Source: Lachnospiraceae bacterium (GTDB lineage: Bacteria; Bacillota; Clostridia; Lachnospirales; Lachnospiraceae). Taken from it: a stretch of 58,794 nucleotides of DNA. Below are positions 7,856 to 17,902 of the stretch, in pieces. Location: contig JAFUVF010000009.1 of the NCBI GenBank assembly GCA_017483735.1, positions 1 through 58,794 of the forward strand. Direction: 5' to 3'. The position numbers and the translations under genes are program-made. The stretch's first letter is position 1, and each line of letters begins with the position of its first letter. The notes below the pieces were generated by a model. That model was not told the DNA's origin. It saw only the letters and a program-made list of their open reading frames with translations, and made no database searches.

Positions 7856-10800
7856 TTAACCTATAAATTCCTTGAACGCCTCAATTTTGGCAGTTTCCGC
7901 ATCCTCGCCCTTCTCCTCGTTCTTGGCGATAAGCCGTAGGATTTCCTTATAATCCGAGGGTATTATCTTCTTAAAATGCGGCAGATATTCATCAAAATCC
8001 GAAAGTATCTCCTTTGCCTTTTTAGAGCCCGTGTATTCAAGATGATTCTTCAAAAGCTTTTTTATCTCCTCTATATCGCTCTTATTGTCCGTGATTTCCT
8101 CCATCTCTATGAGCTCCTTGTTCACATTCTTATAGAGATTGTTGTGCTCATCAAGAACATAGGCGATACCTCCGCTCATACCTGCGGCAAAGTTCTTTCC
8201 CGTCTCTCCCAAAATAAGCGCTATGCCTCCCGTCATATACTCGCAGCCGTGCTCCCCCACGCCCTCTGCGACACATACTGCGCCGGAATTTCTGATACAG
8301 AATCTCTCCCCCGCAATGCCGGCTATATATACCTCTCCCGAGGTTGCGCCGTAGAGCGCCACATTTCCAATGATAATATTCTCATGAGGGTCGTATTTTG
8401 CATTTTCGGGTGCCTTCACTATGAGCTTTCCGCCGGATAAGCCCTTTCCGAAATAGTCGTTGCTGTCGCCGGTAAGCTTAAGAGTAAGCCCCTTCGGTAT
8501 GAAGGCTCCAAAGCTCTGTCCGCCCGCCCCGGTACAGTTTATGACTATTGTGTCATCTTTTAATCCAGCCGGATTATTCCTTGTAATCTCTGCGCCCAAA
8601 AGGGTTCCGAAGGTTCTATCCACATTGCTTAAATGTATATTTATTTCCGTCCTTGTCCCCTTGGAAATTGCAGTTCTGACATTTCTGTCTGTAAGGATTG
8701 TATTCTCGTCCTTTGTCTCTTCAAGCCTGAAATCATAGCGGTTTTTGGCATCAAAGGTGGAAAGGCTTCTGTCTGTCCTTGACATATCCATAAGCACCCG
8801 GCTTAAATCAAGCCTTGCTTCCTTATCCGTAAGCCCCTCCTTGACCTTGAGCAAATCCGTCCTTCCCACAAGCTCCTTAAGAGTGCGCACACCCAGAGAA
8901 GCCATTATCTCACGAAGCTCTCTGGCAATAAATCTCATAAAATTCTCAACATATTCGGGCTTGCCCGCAAATCTCTTTCTAAGCTCCGGATTCTGCGTGG
9001 CCACACCCATGGGACAGGTATCCTTCTGGCACACCCTCATCATTACACAGCCCATAGTTATCAAAGGCGCCGTGGCAAAGCCAAATTCCTCCGCTCCCAA
9101 AATTGCCGCTATCGCCACATCCCTGCCGCTCATAAGCTTCCCGTCCGTCTCTATTACGACACGATTCCTTAATCCGTTTGCCACAAGGGTCTGATGGGTT
9201 TCAGAAAGCCCCAGCTCCCACGGGAGTCCTGCATTATGTATGGAGCTTAGGGGAGCCGCTCCGGTGCCTCCGTCATATCCTGAAACCAGCACAACCTCCG
9301 CTCCCGCCTTTGCTACGCCTGCGGCTACGGTTCCCACGCCCGCCTCAGATACAAGCTTTACGGATATCCTTGCATCCTTGTTGGCGCATTTAAGGTCATA
9401 GATTAGCTGCGCCAAATCCTCTATGGAATAAATATCATGGTGCGGCGGTGGCGAAATGAGGCTTACTCCCGGTGTGGAATGTCTGGTCTTTGCTATCCAG
9501 GGATATACCTTTCTTCCGGGAAGATGTCCGCCCTCTCCGGGCTTTGCGCCCTGCGCCATCTTTATTTGTATTTCCTTTGCGCTGACTAAGTATCTGCTTG
9601 TCACGCCGAATCTGCCGCTTGCAACCTGCTTGATTGCGGAGCTCATATCCTTCTTGCTGCCGGCTGTCACAAGCCTCTCCTCGCTCTCTCCACCCTCTCC
9701 GCTGTTTGATTTCCCATGGAGCCTGTTCATTGCTATCGCAAGGGTGGTGTGCGCTTCCTCGGAGATTGAGCCGTAGGACATTGCTCCCGTTTTGAAATGC
9801 TTTACTATTTCCTCCTCGCTCTCCACCTCCGAAAGAGGAACCGCCTCTGCAGCATATCGAAAGTCAAGAAGACTTCTCAAATATCCCGTATTCTCGGAAT
9901 CGACCATTTTTGTGTATTCCTTGAATTTTTCATAATTTCCTTCCCTTGTGGAAAGCTGCAGCATATGTATTGTCCGGGGATTGTATCTGTGATTCTCCCC
10001 TTCGCTTCTTAGCTTATGCCTTCCCTGCGCCGTAAGCTCCAGATTTACCGGAAGCCCCAACGGGTCGAAGGCAAGGCTGTGCTGCTTATCGACTGCATCT
10101 CCTATATCATCAAGGCTTATCCCTCCCACACGGCTTACGGTGCCGGGGAAATATTCGTTTATAACATTTTCCGCAATGCCGATAGCCTCGAAGATTTTGC
10201 TTCCCTGATAGGATTGTATTGTGGATATTCCCATCTTGGAGGCGGTCTTTACGATACCGAATAATGCAGCTTTGTCGTAATCCTCCACGGCTGCATAATA
10301 GTCCTTGTCAAGTAATCCCTCCTCAATAAGCTCCGCTATCGTAGCATGTGCAAGATAAGGATTTACCGCAGATGCGCCGTATCCCAGAAGCGTTGCGAAA
10401 TGATGTACCTCTCTTGGCTCTCCCGACTCTAGTATGAGAGACATTGCCGTGCATTTTTTGGTCTCAACAAGATGCTTGTGCACAGCGGAAACAGCAAGGA
10501 GCGACGGCAGAGCCACATGGTTTTCGTCAACTCCCCTGTCAGAGAGAATCAGTATATTTGTCCCCTCCTTGTACGCCTTGTCAACCTCCACAAAAAGATG
10601 GTCAAGCACTCTCTTCATGGGCGTGCTCTTGTAGAACAGCGTGGATACCTTGGAAACCTTGAAGCCTTCACGCTTCATATTCTCTATTTTAAGCAAATCC
10701 AAATCCGTCAGGATTGGATTGTTTATCTTCAGGACATGGCAGTTCTCCGGCTTCTCCTCCAAAAGATTACCGTTTTTGCCGACATACACAGTCCTCGATG

Positions 10801-12409
10801 TGACGATTTCTTCTCTCCCCGCATCTATCGGAGGGTTCGTAACCTGCGCAAAGAGCTGCTTGAAATAGTAGAATAATGGCTGATACATTTTTGACAGCGC
10901 TGCTATAGGCGTATCAACACCCATGGAGCCTATTGCCTCCGTGGCGTTCAACGCCATATTAAGTATGCCGTCATGATAGTTTTCCCAGGTATATCCGAAT
11001 GCCTTCTGCAGTCTGCTTCTGTGCTCTCCTTTAAGCTCCGTAACCTTTTTGTTGGGAATCTTTATGTCGGACAGGTTTATCAGCTTTGAATCAAGCCACT
11101 CCCCATAGGGCTTTGCCTTTGCATACCTCTCCTTTATCTCTTCATCATATATTATTCTTTTTTCCTTTGTATCTATAAGGAGCATCTTCCCGGGATGAAG
11201 TCTTTCCTTTTTGATTATATGCTCCTCAGGAAGCTCCAGTACACCAACCTCGGATGACAATATAAGCCTGTTGTCATCCATAACATAATATCTCGACGGA
11301 CGAAGTCCGTTCCTGTCAAGTATGGCTCCCATCACGTCTCCGTCGGAGAAAAGTATGGAGGCAGGGCCATCCCAGGGTTCCATCATTGTGGCATAATATT
11401 GATAAAAGTCCCTCTCCTCCCCTGACAGGGTCTCATTGTGCGCCCAGGGCTCCGGTATGAGTATCATTGCCGCAAGAGGCAGAGGAAGCCCGCTCATCAA
11501 AAGAAATTCCAAGGTATTGTCAAGCATTGCGGAATCCGAGCCGCTTTGTGATATTACCGGAAGCACCTTTGTCATATCCTCTGATGTAAATTTGTCCGTG
11601 TGCATTGTCTCTTCTCTTGCAAGCATTTTGTCGGCATTTCCCTTTATGGTGTTTATCTCGCCGTTATGCACAATCAGCCTGTTGGGGTGCGCCCTGTTCC
11701 AGCTCGGCATTGTATTCGTGGAGAATCTGGAATGTACCATAGCGATTGCGGACTCGTAATCCTTGTCCTGAAGATCGTTAAAGAACGTGCGAAGCTCTCC
11801 CACCAGAAACATTCCCTTGTAAACTATGGTTCTGCACGAAAGCGACGGCACATATGTGTTTATATTGCTCTGCTCAAACTCCCTCCTTACGATATATAAC
11901 ATTCTGTCGAAATCTATATCCTCTTTTGCGCTCTCCGGTCTTTCTATAAATACCTGCCAGATTTCGGGCATACATTCCCTTGCCTTGTTCCCCAGAACCT
12001 CCGGCGAGGAATCCACCTTTCTCCAGCAGATTATATTTAGTCCCGCCTTTCTTGCTATGATTTCAAACATTGACTTTGCCTGTCTAAGGCACAAATCCCC
12101 TGATGGGAAAAAGAACATCCCCACACCGTACTGTCTTTCCTTCGGAAGCGTTACACCATTTTTTTTGAGCGTTTTGACAAAGAATTTGTGCGGAATCTGC
12201 GTGAGTATTCCAACACCGTCCCCTGTCTTTCCCTCGGCATCCTTTCCTGCCCTGTGCTCGAGATTTTCCACTATATAGAGGGCGTCATCCACAATCTTGT
12301 GGCTCTTCTTTCCGTCTATATTTATTATCGCTCCGATTCCGCAGTTATCATGCTCAAAATCGGGCGAGTACATACCATTTGTTTTGATTTCTTCAAACAG
12401 ATTCGACAT
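7856..12409 (-). CDS. gltB: Glutamate synthase (NADPH) large subunit
   Basis: A 1517-residue protein of full family length. The glutaminase nucleophile is Cys23 in HDNCGIGAI, so the first 22 residues are a propeptide to be removed. The GATase II domain is followed by the central domain, then the FMN-binding synthase domain (SVKLVSEAGVGTVAAGVAKA, SGYDGGTGAAPLSSI). The [3Fe-4S] ligands are GCVMMRVCQKDTCPMG (C-x5-C-x4-C). The C-terminal GXGXG beta-helix domain is present (TGAGGQSFGAF, GNVALYGATSGEVYIAG). It makes two glutamates from glutamine and 2-oxoglutarate, recycling the product of the GS encoded upstream in the same operon. Confidence 0.97.
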   Translation of the reverse strand: MSNLFEEIKTNGMYSPDFEHDNCGIGAIINIDGKKSHKIVDDALYIVENLEHRAGKDAEGKTGDGVGILTQIPHKFFVKTLKKNGVTLPKERQYGVGMFFFPSGDLCLRQAKSMFEIIARKAGLNIICWRKVDSSPEVLGNKARECMPEIWQVFIERPESAKEDIDFDRMLYIVRREFEQSNINTYVPSLSCRTIVYKGMFLVGELRTFFNDLQDKDYESAIAMVHSRFSTNTMPSWNRAHPNRLIVHNGEINTIKGNADKMLAREETMHTDKFTSEDMTKVLPVISQSGSDSAMLDNTLEFLLMSGLPLPLAAMILIPEPWAHNETLSGEERDFYQYYATMMEPWDGPASILFSDGDVMGAILDRNGLRPSRYYVMDDNRLILSSEVGVLELPEEHIIKKERLHPGKMLLIDTKEKRIIYDEEIKERYAKAKPYGEWLDSKLINLSDIKIPNKKVTELKGEHRSRLQKAFGYTWENYHDGILNMALNATEAIGSMGVDTPIAALSKMYQPLFYYFKQLFAQVTNPPIDAGREEIVTSRTVYVGKNGNLLEEKPENCHVLKINNPILTDLDLLKIENMKREGFKVSKVSTLFYKSTPMKRVLDHLFVEVDKAYKEGTNILILSDRGVDENHVALPSLLAVSAVHKHLVETKKCTAMSLILESGEPREVHHFATLLGYGASAVNPYLAHATIAELIEEGLLDKDYYAAVEDYDKAALFGIVKTASKMGISTIQSYQGSKIFEAIGIAENVINEYFPGTVSRVGGISLDDIGDAVDKQHSLAFDPLGLPVNLELTAQGRHKLRSEGENHRYNPRTIHMLQLSTREGNYEKFKEYTKMVDSENTGYLRSLLDFRYAAEAVPLSEVESEEEIVKHFKTGAMSYGSISEEAHTTLAIAMNRLHGKSNSGEGGESEERLVTAGSKKDMSSAIKQVASGRFGVTSRYLVSAKEIQIKMAQGAKPGEGGHLPGRKVYPWIAKTRHSTPGVSLISPPPHHDIYSIEDLAQLIYDLKCANKDARISVKLVSEAGVGTVAAGVAKAGAEVVLVSGYDGGTGAAPLSSIHNAGLPWELGLSETHQTLVANGLRNRVVIETDGKLMSGRDVAIAAILGAEEFGFATAPLITMGCVMMRVCQKDTCPMGVATQNPELRKRFAGKPEYVENFMRFIARELREIMASLGVRTLKELVGRTDLLKVKEGLTDKEARLDLSRVLMDMSRTDRSLSTFDAKNRYDFRLEETKDENTILTDRNVRTAISKGTRTEINIHLSNVDRTFGTLLGAEITRNNPAGLKDDTIVINCTGAGGQSFGAFIPKGLTLKLTGDSNDYFGKGLSGGKLIVKAPENAKYDPHENIIIGNVALYGATSGEVYIAGIAGERFCIRNSGAVCVAEGVGEHGCEYMTGGIALILGETGKNFAAGMSGGIAYVLDEHNNLYKNVNKELIEMEEITDNKSDIEEIKKLLKNHLEYTGSKKAKEILSDFDEYLPHFKKIIPSDYKEILRLIAKNEEKGEDAETAKIEAFKEFIG

Positions 12410-12424
12410 ATTCCTATTCCTCCA

Positions 12425-13831
12425 CTACCTTCTTATCGGATAATCATTATCAAAGCATGCCTTACACAGGGGCAAATCCCCTACCATTTCCTTAAAATCC
12501 TCTATCCTCAAATACTCCAGAGAATCCGCATTTATACGTTCTTTTATGTCCTCCCTGGAATGTCTTGATGCGATAAGCTCTCCCGCGCTCGGCACATCCG
12601 TTCCGTAATAGCAGGGATAGAGAAACGGCGGCGAGCTTATGCGCACATGCACCTTACCTGCCCCCGCAGCCTTTAGAAGCTCTATTATCTGGCGCATTGT
12701 ATTCCCTCTCACTATGGAATCGTCTATGAGAGTAATGCTTTTGCCCCTTACCACATCCTTAAGCACGCTTAACTTCATATGCACTGCTGCATTTCTTTCT
12801 TCATCCGTGGGCTTTATGAAGCTCCTTCCGATATACCCGTTTTTGTGAAAAGCCAAAGCAAAGGGTATGCCCGATTCGAAGGCATATCCCTGTGCTGCGA
12901 TCAGTCCGGAATCCGGCACGCCTGCCACTATATCCGTGGGTACAAATCCGCTCTTTGCAAGAGCTCTTCCCGCATTGAACCTTGCCTCATATACGCTTAT
13001 TCCGTCTATGCGGGAATCAGTTCTCGCAAAGTATATGTACTCAAAAATACAATGCGCTCTTTTGCCGTCATCCTCTATATGTTTACTATAAACCCCGTTT
13101 TTTGTGATGCTTATTATCTCTCCCGGCTCTATGTCCCTCAAAAATTCTGCATTTATTGAGGTAAGCGCTGCGCTCTCCGAAGCTAAAACGTAGCTTTCGC
13201 CCCTCTTCCCGAGGCATAGGGGCTTTAAGCCCTTGGGGTCTCTTATTCCTACAAGCTTTCTCGGGCTCATTATTATGACTGCATAGCCGCCCTTTATCTT
13301 TTTTGCCGCATTGAATACGGCTTCCTCCACGGATGAGGTTCTTACCCGCTCGCTTATTATCTCGTAGGCAAGAACCTCCGAATCCGATGAAGTGTAGTGT
13401 GCCTGCCCTCTATACATCTGTTCCTCTTTAATTTCCTTAGAATTTATAAGATTCCCATTATGGACGAGGGCAAGACTTCCTTTTACGTAATTCATTGCAA
13501 TGGGCTGTGCATTCTCTATGGTGCTGCCTCCGGTGGTGGAATATCTCACATGTCCTACTCCGATATTCCCGGAAAGCTTTTCAATATCATTCCTGGAAAA
13601 GACCTCACTCACAAGTCCCATTCCCTTTTTTGTCGAGATATTTCCCATAGGACCTGATGTGTCGGTAACGGATATTCCCGCCGCCTCCTGACCTCTGTGC
13701 TGGAGTGCGGTTAGCCCGTAATATATATCCTTTGCGACCTTGCGTCCCTCCGGCGCATATATTCCGAATACTCCGCACTCCTCATGCAATTTGTCCCATT
13801 CCGAAAGCTCCAAGACCTTTTCCCCCTGCAA
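12425..13831 (-). CDS. purF: Amidophosphoribosyltransferase
   Basis: A 468-residue protein, the first enzyme of de novo purine synthesis, which uses glutamine to aminate PRPP. The N-terminal nucleophile is Cys19 in HEECGVFGIYA, implying an 18-residue propeptide. The PRPP loop reads ITLIDDSIVRGNTMRQI. Cysteines in AHCIFEY, YPCYYGTD and PLCKACFDNDYP match the [4Fe-4S] cluster of the Bacillus subtilis-type enzyme. It is placed 3 nt after amt-PII and 15 nt before gltB. That is unusual for purF, which normally sits among pur genes, and it suggests co-control with glutamine supply. Confidence 0.95.
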   Translation of the reverse strand: MQGEKVLELSEWDKLHEECGVFGIYAPEGRKVAKDIYYGLTALQHRGQEAAGISVTDTSGPMGNISTKKGMGLVSEVFSRNDIEKLSGNIGVGHVRYSTTGGSTIENAQPIAMNYVKGSLALVHNGNLINSKEIKEEQMYRGQAHYTSSDSEVLAYEIISERVRTSSVEEAVFNAAKKIKGGYAVIIMSPRKLVGIRDPKGLKPLCLGKRGESYVLASESAALTSINAEFLRDIEPGEIISITKNGVYSKHIEDDGKRAHCIFEYIYFARTDSRIDGISVYEARFNAGRALAKSGFVPTDIVAGVPDSGLIAAQGYAFESGIPFALAFHKNGYIGRSFIKPTDEERNAAVHMKLSVLKDVVRGKSITLIDDSIVRGNTMRQIIELLKAAGAGKVHVRISSPPFLYPCYYGTDVPSAGELIASRHSREDIKERINADSLEYLRIEDFKEMVGDLPLCKACFDNDYPIRR

Positions 13832-13834
13832 AAG

Positions 13835-15595
13835 CTACTCTACATCCTGCAACGCTGCAAAATCCTCTTCTCCCGTTCTTATCTTCACTACCTTGCTTAC
13901 AGGATATACGAATATCTTTCCGTCTCCTATCTTTCCCGTATACAGCGTCTTCTTTGCGGTCTCTATCACACTTTCCACCGGTATATTGCTTACCACAACC
14001 TCAAGCTTAATCTTCGGAAGGAGTGTCATATCCATTTCTACTCCTCTGTACATCTGGCTGGAACCCTTTTGTATGCCGCAGCCTGTTACCTGAGTCACGG
14101 TTATGCCTGTCACGCCGAGGTCATTCAACGCCTTCTTGATGCTGTCGTATCTTGAAAGCTTGGTTATGATTACAACCTTGTGCATTCCGGTATCAAGCAC
14201 AGTTCCGGCGGCGTTCTTCGCAGCATCCACAACCGGAACGGATGCGTTCTTTTTGGCCTCGCTGGCTTTCCCGTAATCCTCCTCTCCGAGATTTGTATTC
14301 TCGTTTGCGCTCATCTGCGCACCGGTCATATCCACTATTGAGAACCCTGCATATGCCGACGCAAGACCGTGCTCCTTTATATCAAGACCCTCTATCTCTT
14401 CCTCCTCGGACACACGCAGTCCGAATATAAGCTTTATAAGCGTAAATACCGCTATCATCGTGACGGTCGCCCATGCCGCAACAGCTGCAAAGCCCAAAAG
14501 CTGGATCCCAAGCTGTTTAAAGCCGCCTCCGTAGAAAAGTCCCACTACGCTGTCATTTCCGGGCGCAGTATCCGTCGCAAAAAGCCCTGTCGCTATGGTT
14601 CCCCAGATTCCGTTCATCATATGTACGGCAACTGCTCCCACAGGGTCATCCACATGAAGCTTGTAGTCAAGGAGCCATACTCCGAAGCATACCAAAAGTC
14701 CCGCTACCGCACCTATCACAATCGCCCCGAAAGCATCTGTCACGTCGCAGGGTGCGGTTATCGCTACAAGTCCTGCAAGGGATGCGTTCAGACACATTGA
14801 CACATCGGGCTTTCCGAATCTTAACCATGTGTATATCATACATACCACAGTTGCAACGGAAGGAGCTATGGTGGTAGTCACAAAAACTGATGCCAGCTGA
14901 TCCACCGAGGTACATGCCGCTCCGTTAAAGCCGTACCAGCCAAGCCATAATATAAATACTCCCAACGCTCCCACTACTATATTATGTCCGGGGAATGCGT
15001 TTACCTTTATGACTTTTCCGCTCTTGTCCTTCTCAAATTTACCGATTCTGGGTCCTACCATTATCGCTCCCACAAAGGCTGCGATACCTCCCACCATATG
15101 TATGGCGCATGAACCTGCAAAATCATGGAAGCCTATCTGTGACAGCCATCCGCCTCCCCATATCCAGTGCGCCTCAATGGGATATACAAGGGCGGAGATT
15201 ACTGCTGAATATACACAGTAGCTCAAAAACTTCGTCCTCTCCGCCATTGCGCCTGAAACAATGGTGGCTGTCGTTGCACAGAACACAAGGTTAAACACAA
15301 AGTTTGACCAATCAAAGCTTTCGTATGCGGTAAAGATATCAAAGCCGGGCTTTCCGATAAAGCCTATGACATCCTCTCCCAAAAGAAGCCCAAAGCCTAT
15401 AAGTATGAACACCACGCAACCTATACAGAAATCCATAAGGTTCTTCATAAGGATGTTTCCCGCATTCTTTGCTCTTGCAAAGCCGGTCTCCACCATGGCA
15501 AAGCCTGCCTGCATCCAAAAAACCAACGCTGCGCCGATCAAGAACCATACGGCAAACAGCTCGCCGTCCAATAATTCCAAAATTTCTTCACTCAT
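13835..15595 (-). CDS. amt: Ammonium transporter fused to a C-terminal P-II (GlnK/GlnB-like) domain
   Basis: A 586-residue fusion. Residues 1-about 410 form an Amt channel with about 11 membrane helices (FWMQAGFAMVETGFARAKN, HMVGGIAAFVGA, DDPVGAVAVHMMNGIWG). A 60-residue linker follows, then a complete P-II domain at 471-586 with the T-loop QKGSSQMYRGVEMDM, B-loop TGKIGDGKIFV and C-terminal RTGEED. P-II proteins bind ATP/ADP and 2-oxoglutarate and plug Amt channels. Tyr51 of E. coli GlnB, the uridylylation site, is Met521 here; Tyr46 is kept. The domain therefore probably responds to ligands without uridylylation. It is co-transcribed 28 nt after glnN. Confidence 0.93.
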   Translation of the reverse strand: MSEEILELLDGELFAVWFLIGAALVFWMQAGFAMVETGFARAKNAGNILMKNLMDFCIGCVVFILIGFGLLLGEDVIGFIGKPGFDIFTAYESFDWSNFVFNLVFCATTATIVSGAMAERTKFLSYCVYSAVISALVYPIEAHWIWGGGWLSQIGFHDFAGSCAIHMVGGIAAFVGAIMVGPRIGKFEKDKSGKVIKVNAFPGHNIVVGALGVFILWLGWYGFNGAACTSVDQLASVFVTTTIAPSVATVVCMIYTWLRFGKPDVSMCLNASLAGLVAITAPCDVTDAFGAIVIGAVAGLLVCFGVWLLDYKLHVDDPVGAVAVHMMNGIWGTIATGLFATDTAPGNDSVVGLFYGGGFKQLGIQLLGFAAVAAWATVTMIAVFTLIKLIFGLRVSEEEEIEGLDIKEHGLASAYAGFSIVDMTGAQMSANENTNLGEEDYGKASEAKKNASVPVVDAAKNAAGTVLDTGMHKVVIITKLSRYDSIKKALNDLGVTGITVTQVTGCGIQKGSSQMYRGVEMDMTLLPKIKLEVVVSNIPVESVIETAKKTLYTGKIGDGKIFVYPVSKVVKIRTGEEDFAALQDVE

Positions 15596-15623
15596 AATAT
15601 TTTCTCCTCATCCTTTTTATAGC

Positions 15624-17723
15624 TTAATATACGCTGAACAACAGCTTTCCATAGCTCGGGAAGGGCCAATACTTCTCGTCCGTAAGCATCTCCGCCTCAT
15701 CCACATATCGTCTAAGCTCGTCCATCTTGGGAAGCACATCATCCCTCACAGCCTCCGAGGTCTTTTTGATGTTCTCACACTCCTTTAATGAATCCAGCGC
15801 CTTATCCAAAATGTCCGTCTTTTCGGATATGATATCCGTAAGCTCCGAAAGCTTTTCTATGGTTCCAATCTCATAGCTGCACTTTGCGTTCGGCGCAACA
15901 GCCTTTATGCTCTCCGTGGTCTTTGCAAGCTTGCTTAGATATTCCTCTATGGAGGGCAGGTAATTCTTCCTTGCCATATCCGTCATTGTGTGACCCTCTA
16001 TGCTCACGGTCTTGCAATAGTTTTCGAGCATTATCTCGCACCTTGAATTAAGCTCTGTCTCCGTAAATACCTTGTGCGCTGTGAGCATCTCCACATTCTT
16101 TTTGTCCAAAAGATGCGGCATTGCGTCCGCTGTGGTCTTAAGGTTTGAAAGCCCTCTTACCTTTGTGGCCTCCTCTATCCATTCCTCGCCGTAGCCGTTT
16201 CCGTTAAAGAGGATTCTTTCATGCTTGTTAATTACCTCCTTTATAAGCTCATGTAAGGAGCTTTCAAAGTCAGGTGCGCCCTCCAGTCTGTCCGCATACT
16301 GCTTTAAGCTTTCCGCAACTGCGGCGTTTAACATCATATTGCAGCAGGCAATGCTGTTGGATGACCCCAATGAGCGGAACTCAAATTTATTTCCCGTAAA
16401 AGCAAAGGGCGAGGTTCTGTTTCTGTCCGTGGTATCTCTGGAAAACCTCGGAAGCGCATGCACGCCAAGCTTCATTATTACCTTTTCCGCTCCCTTGTAC
16501 GGTGTATCGTTCTTTATTGCCTCAAGAATTTCTGTGAGCTCATCCCCCAAAAATACTGAGATTATTGCGGGCGGTGCCTCGTTTGCTCCCAGCCTGTGGT
16601 CGTTTCCGGCGGTAGCGACGGAAAGCCTGAGCAAATCCTGATAATCATCAACTGCCTGAATCACAGCGCACAGGAAAAGCAAAAATTGTGCATTCTCATA
16701 GGGCGTTTCTCCGGGGGACAAAAGGTTTGCGCCTGTGTCCGTAGCCATCGACCAGTTGTTGTGCTTGCCGGAGCCGTTCACTCCCGCAAAGGGCTTCTCG
16801 TGAAGGAGGCATACCATATTGTGACGTCTGGCAACCTTCTGCATTATCTCCATTGTAAGCTGGTTGTTGTCCGTAGCCACATTCGTGGTGGAGAATATTG
16901 GCGCAAGCTCATGCTGTGCCGGTGCCACCTCATTGTGCTCCGTCTTTGCAAGGATTCCAAGCTTCCACAGCTCCTCATTCAAATCCTCCATGAAGGCCGT
17001 TACTCTGGGCTTGATCACTCCGAAGTAATGATCGTCGAGCTCCTGCCCTTTTGGAGGCATTGCTCCGAATAAGGTTCTTCCGGTGTATACAAGGTCGGGA
17101 CGCTTCTCAAACATATCTTTGTCTATAAGGAAGTATTCCTGCTCCGGTCCAACGCTTGTACGCACATATTTTACTTCATTGCCGAACAGCTTAAGTATCC
17201 TCTTTGCCTGACGGTTGAGCGCCTGCATGGAGCGAAGGAGCGGTGTCTTTTTGTCAAGCGCATCTCCCGAATAGGAGCAGAACGCCGTCGGTATGCAGAG
17301 TGTATGATCCTTTATAAATGCAAAGGATGTGGGATCCCATGTGGTATATCCTCTCGCCTCAAAGGTGGCTCTAAGGCCCCCCGAAGGAAATGAGGATGCA
17401 TCAGGCTCTCCCTTGATAAGCTCCTTTCCCGAAAACTCCATAATCACTCCGCCGTCCGGAGAGGGCGTTATGAAGCTGTCGTGCTTCTCCGCAGTAACTC
17501 CCGTGAGGGGCTGAAACCAATGAGTAAAGTGCGTGGCTCCGTTCTCCACCGCCCAATCTCTCATTTCAGAGGCAACAGCCTCGGCAATCTTTTCATCAAG
17601 CCTGACATTCTCATCAATGGTCTTTTTTAAGGACGCATACACATCCCCCGATAGCCTCGCTCTCATTACCCTGTCATCAAAAACCAGAGACCCGAATATT
17701 TCAGGTACATTTTGTTTCTTCAT
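15624..17723 (-). CDS. glnN: Glutamine synthetase type III
   Basis: A 699-residue protein, much longer than GSI (about 440-470) and typical of GSIII. Recognisable parts include [12 protein letters not shown] near the N-terminus, [12 protein letters not shown] (metal ligands), [30 protein letters not shown] (ATP/glutamate region) and [25 protein letters not shown]. The ATG at 17723 follows GAGGAGG; an in-frame start 20 codons upstream lies inside the leader terminator and was rejected. It catalyses ATP-dependent ammonia assimilation into glutamine and heads the operon with amt-PII, purF, gltB and gltD. The leader is highly structured (see separate entries). Confidence 0.95.
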   Translation of the reverse strand: MKKQNVPEIFGSLVFDDRVMRARLSGDVYASLKKTIDENVRLDEKIAEAVASEMRDWAVENGATHFTHWFQPLTGVTAEKHDSFITPSPDGGVIMEFSGKELIKGEPDASSFPSGGLRATFEARGYTTWDPTSFAFIKDHTLCIPTAFCSYSGDALDKKTPLLRSMQALNRQAKRILKLFGNEVKYVRTSVGPEQEYFLIDKDMFEKRPDLVYTGRTLFGAMPPKGQELDDHYFGVIKPRVTAFMEDLNEELWKLGILAKTEHNEVAPAQHELAPIFSTTNVATDNNQLTMEIMQKVARRHNMVCLLHEKPFAGVNGSGKHNNWSMATDTGANLLSPGETPYENAQFLLFLCAVIQAVDDYQDLLRLSVATAGNDHRLGANEAPPAIISVFLGDELTEILEAIKNDTPYKGAEKVIMKLGVHALPRFSRDTTDRNRTSPFAFTGNKFEFRSLGSSNSIACCNMMLNAAVAESLKQYADRLEGAPDFESSLHELIKEVINKHERILFNGNGYGEEWIEEATKVRGLSNLKTTADAMPHLLDKKNVEMLTAHKVFTETELNSRCEIMLENYCKTVSIEGHTMTDMARKNYLPSIEEYLSKLAKTTESIKAVAPNAKCSYEIGTIEKLSELTDIISEKTDILDKALDSLKECENIKKTSEAVRDDVLPKMDELRRYVDEAEMLTDEKYWPFPSYGKLLFSVY

Positions 17724-17739
17724 AAAGCTTCCTCCTCTC

Positions 17740-17772
17740 AAAAAAAGGCGCCCCGGAATAAACCGGGACACC
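17740..17772 (-). terminator. glnN leader terminator 2 (attenuator) next to the RBS
   Basis: On the minus strand GGTGTCCCGG and CCGGGGCGCC pair around the loop TTTATT (17747-17772), followed by seven U (17740-17746). This is a textbook intrinsic terminator immediately upstream of the glnN ribosome binding site at 17731-17738. A competing hairpin, GGACA-AGGG-TGTCC (17766-17779), shares its 5' arm and could act as antiterminator. Confidence 0.75.
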
Positions 17773-17810
17773 CTTGTCCTCAAAATAATTTTTAACCTGA
17801 ATGCATTCCA

Positions 17811-17846
17811 AAAATATAAAAAGCGTCTCGGAATTCTCCAAGACGC
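17811..17846 (-). terminator. glnN leader terminator 1
   Basis: GCGTCTTGGA and TCCGAGACGC pair around GAAT (17823-17846) and are followed on the minus strand by TTTTTATATTTTT. It begins about 12 nt after the predicted glnN start site. It therefore lies inside the glnN transcript, although it could also end transcripts from the CotH-like gene upstream. Confidence 0.7.
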
Positions 17847-17865
17847 CTTTGCCTTACATTTTTGT

Positions 17866-17893
17866 ATTATAGAACGTTTTTATTATTTGTCAA
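17866..17893 (-). promoter_or_regulatory. Strong promoter of the glnN operon
   Basis: TTGACA (17888-17893) and TATAAT (17866-17871) with a 16-bp spacer, both perfect consensus, on the minus strand 10 nt behind the CotH-like stop codon. The predicted start near 17859 gives a leader of about 135 nt containing both terminator hairpins. A perfect promoter behind two terminators fits control by termination rather than by initiation. Confidence 0.85.
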
Positions 17894-17902
17894 GTATAAT
17901 TT

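Noticed and set aside
17740..17860. glnN leader as a T-box, glutamine riboswitch or ANTAR target
   Set aside because: No GGGTGGNACCGCG sequence, no recognisable glnA-RNA core, and hairpin loops do not carry the A1/G4 pattern of ANTAR hexaloops.
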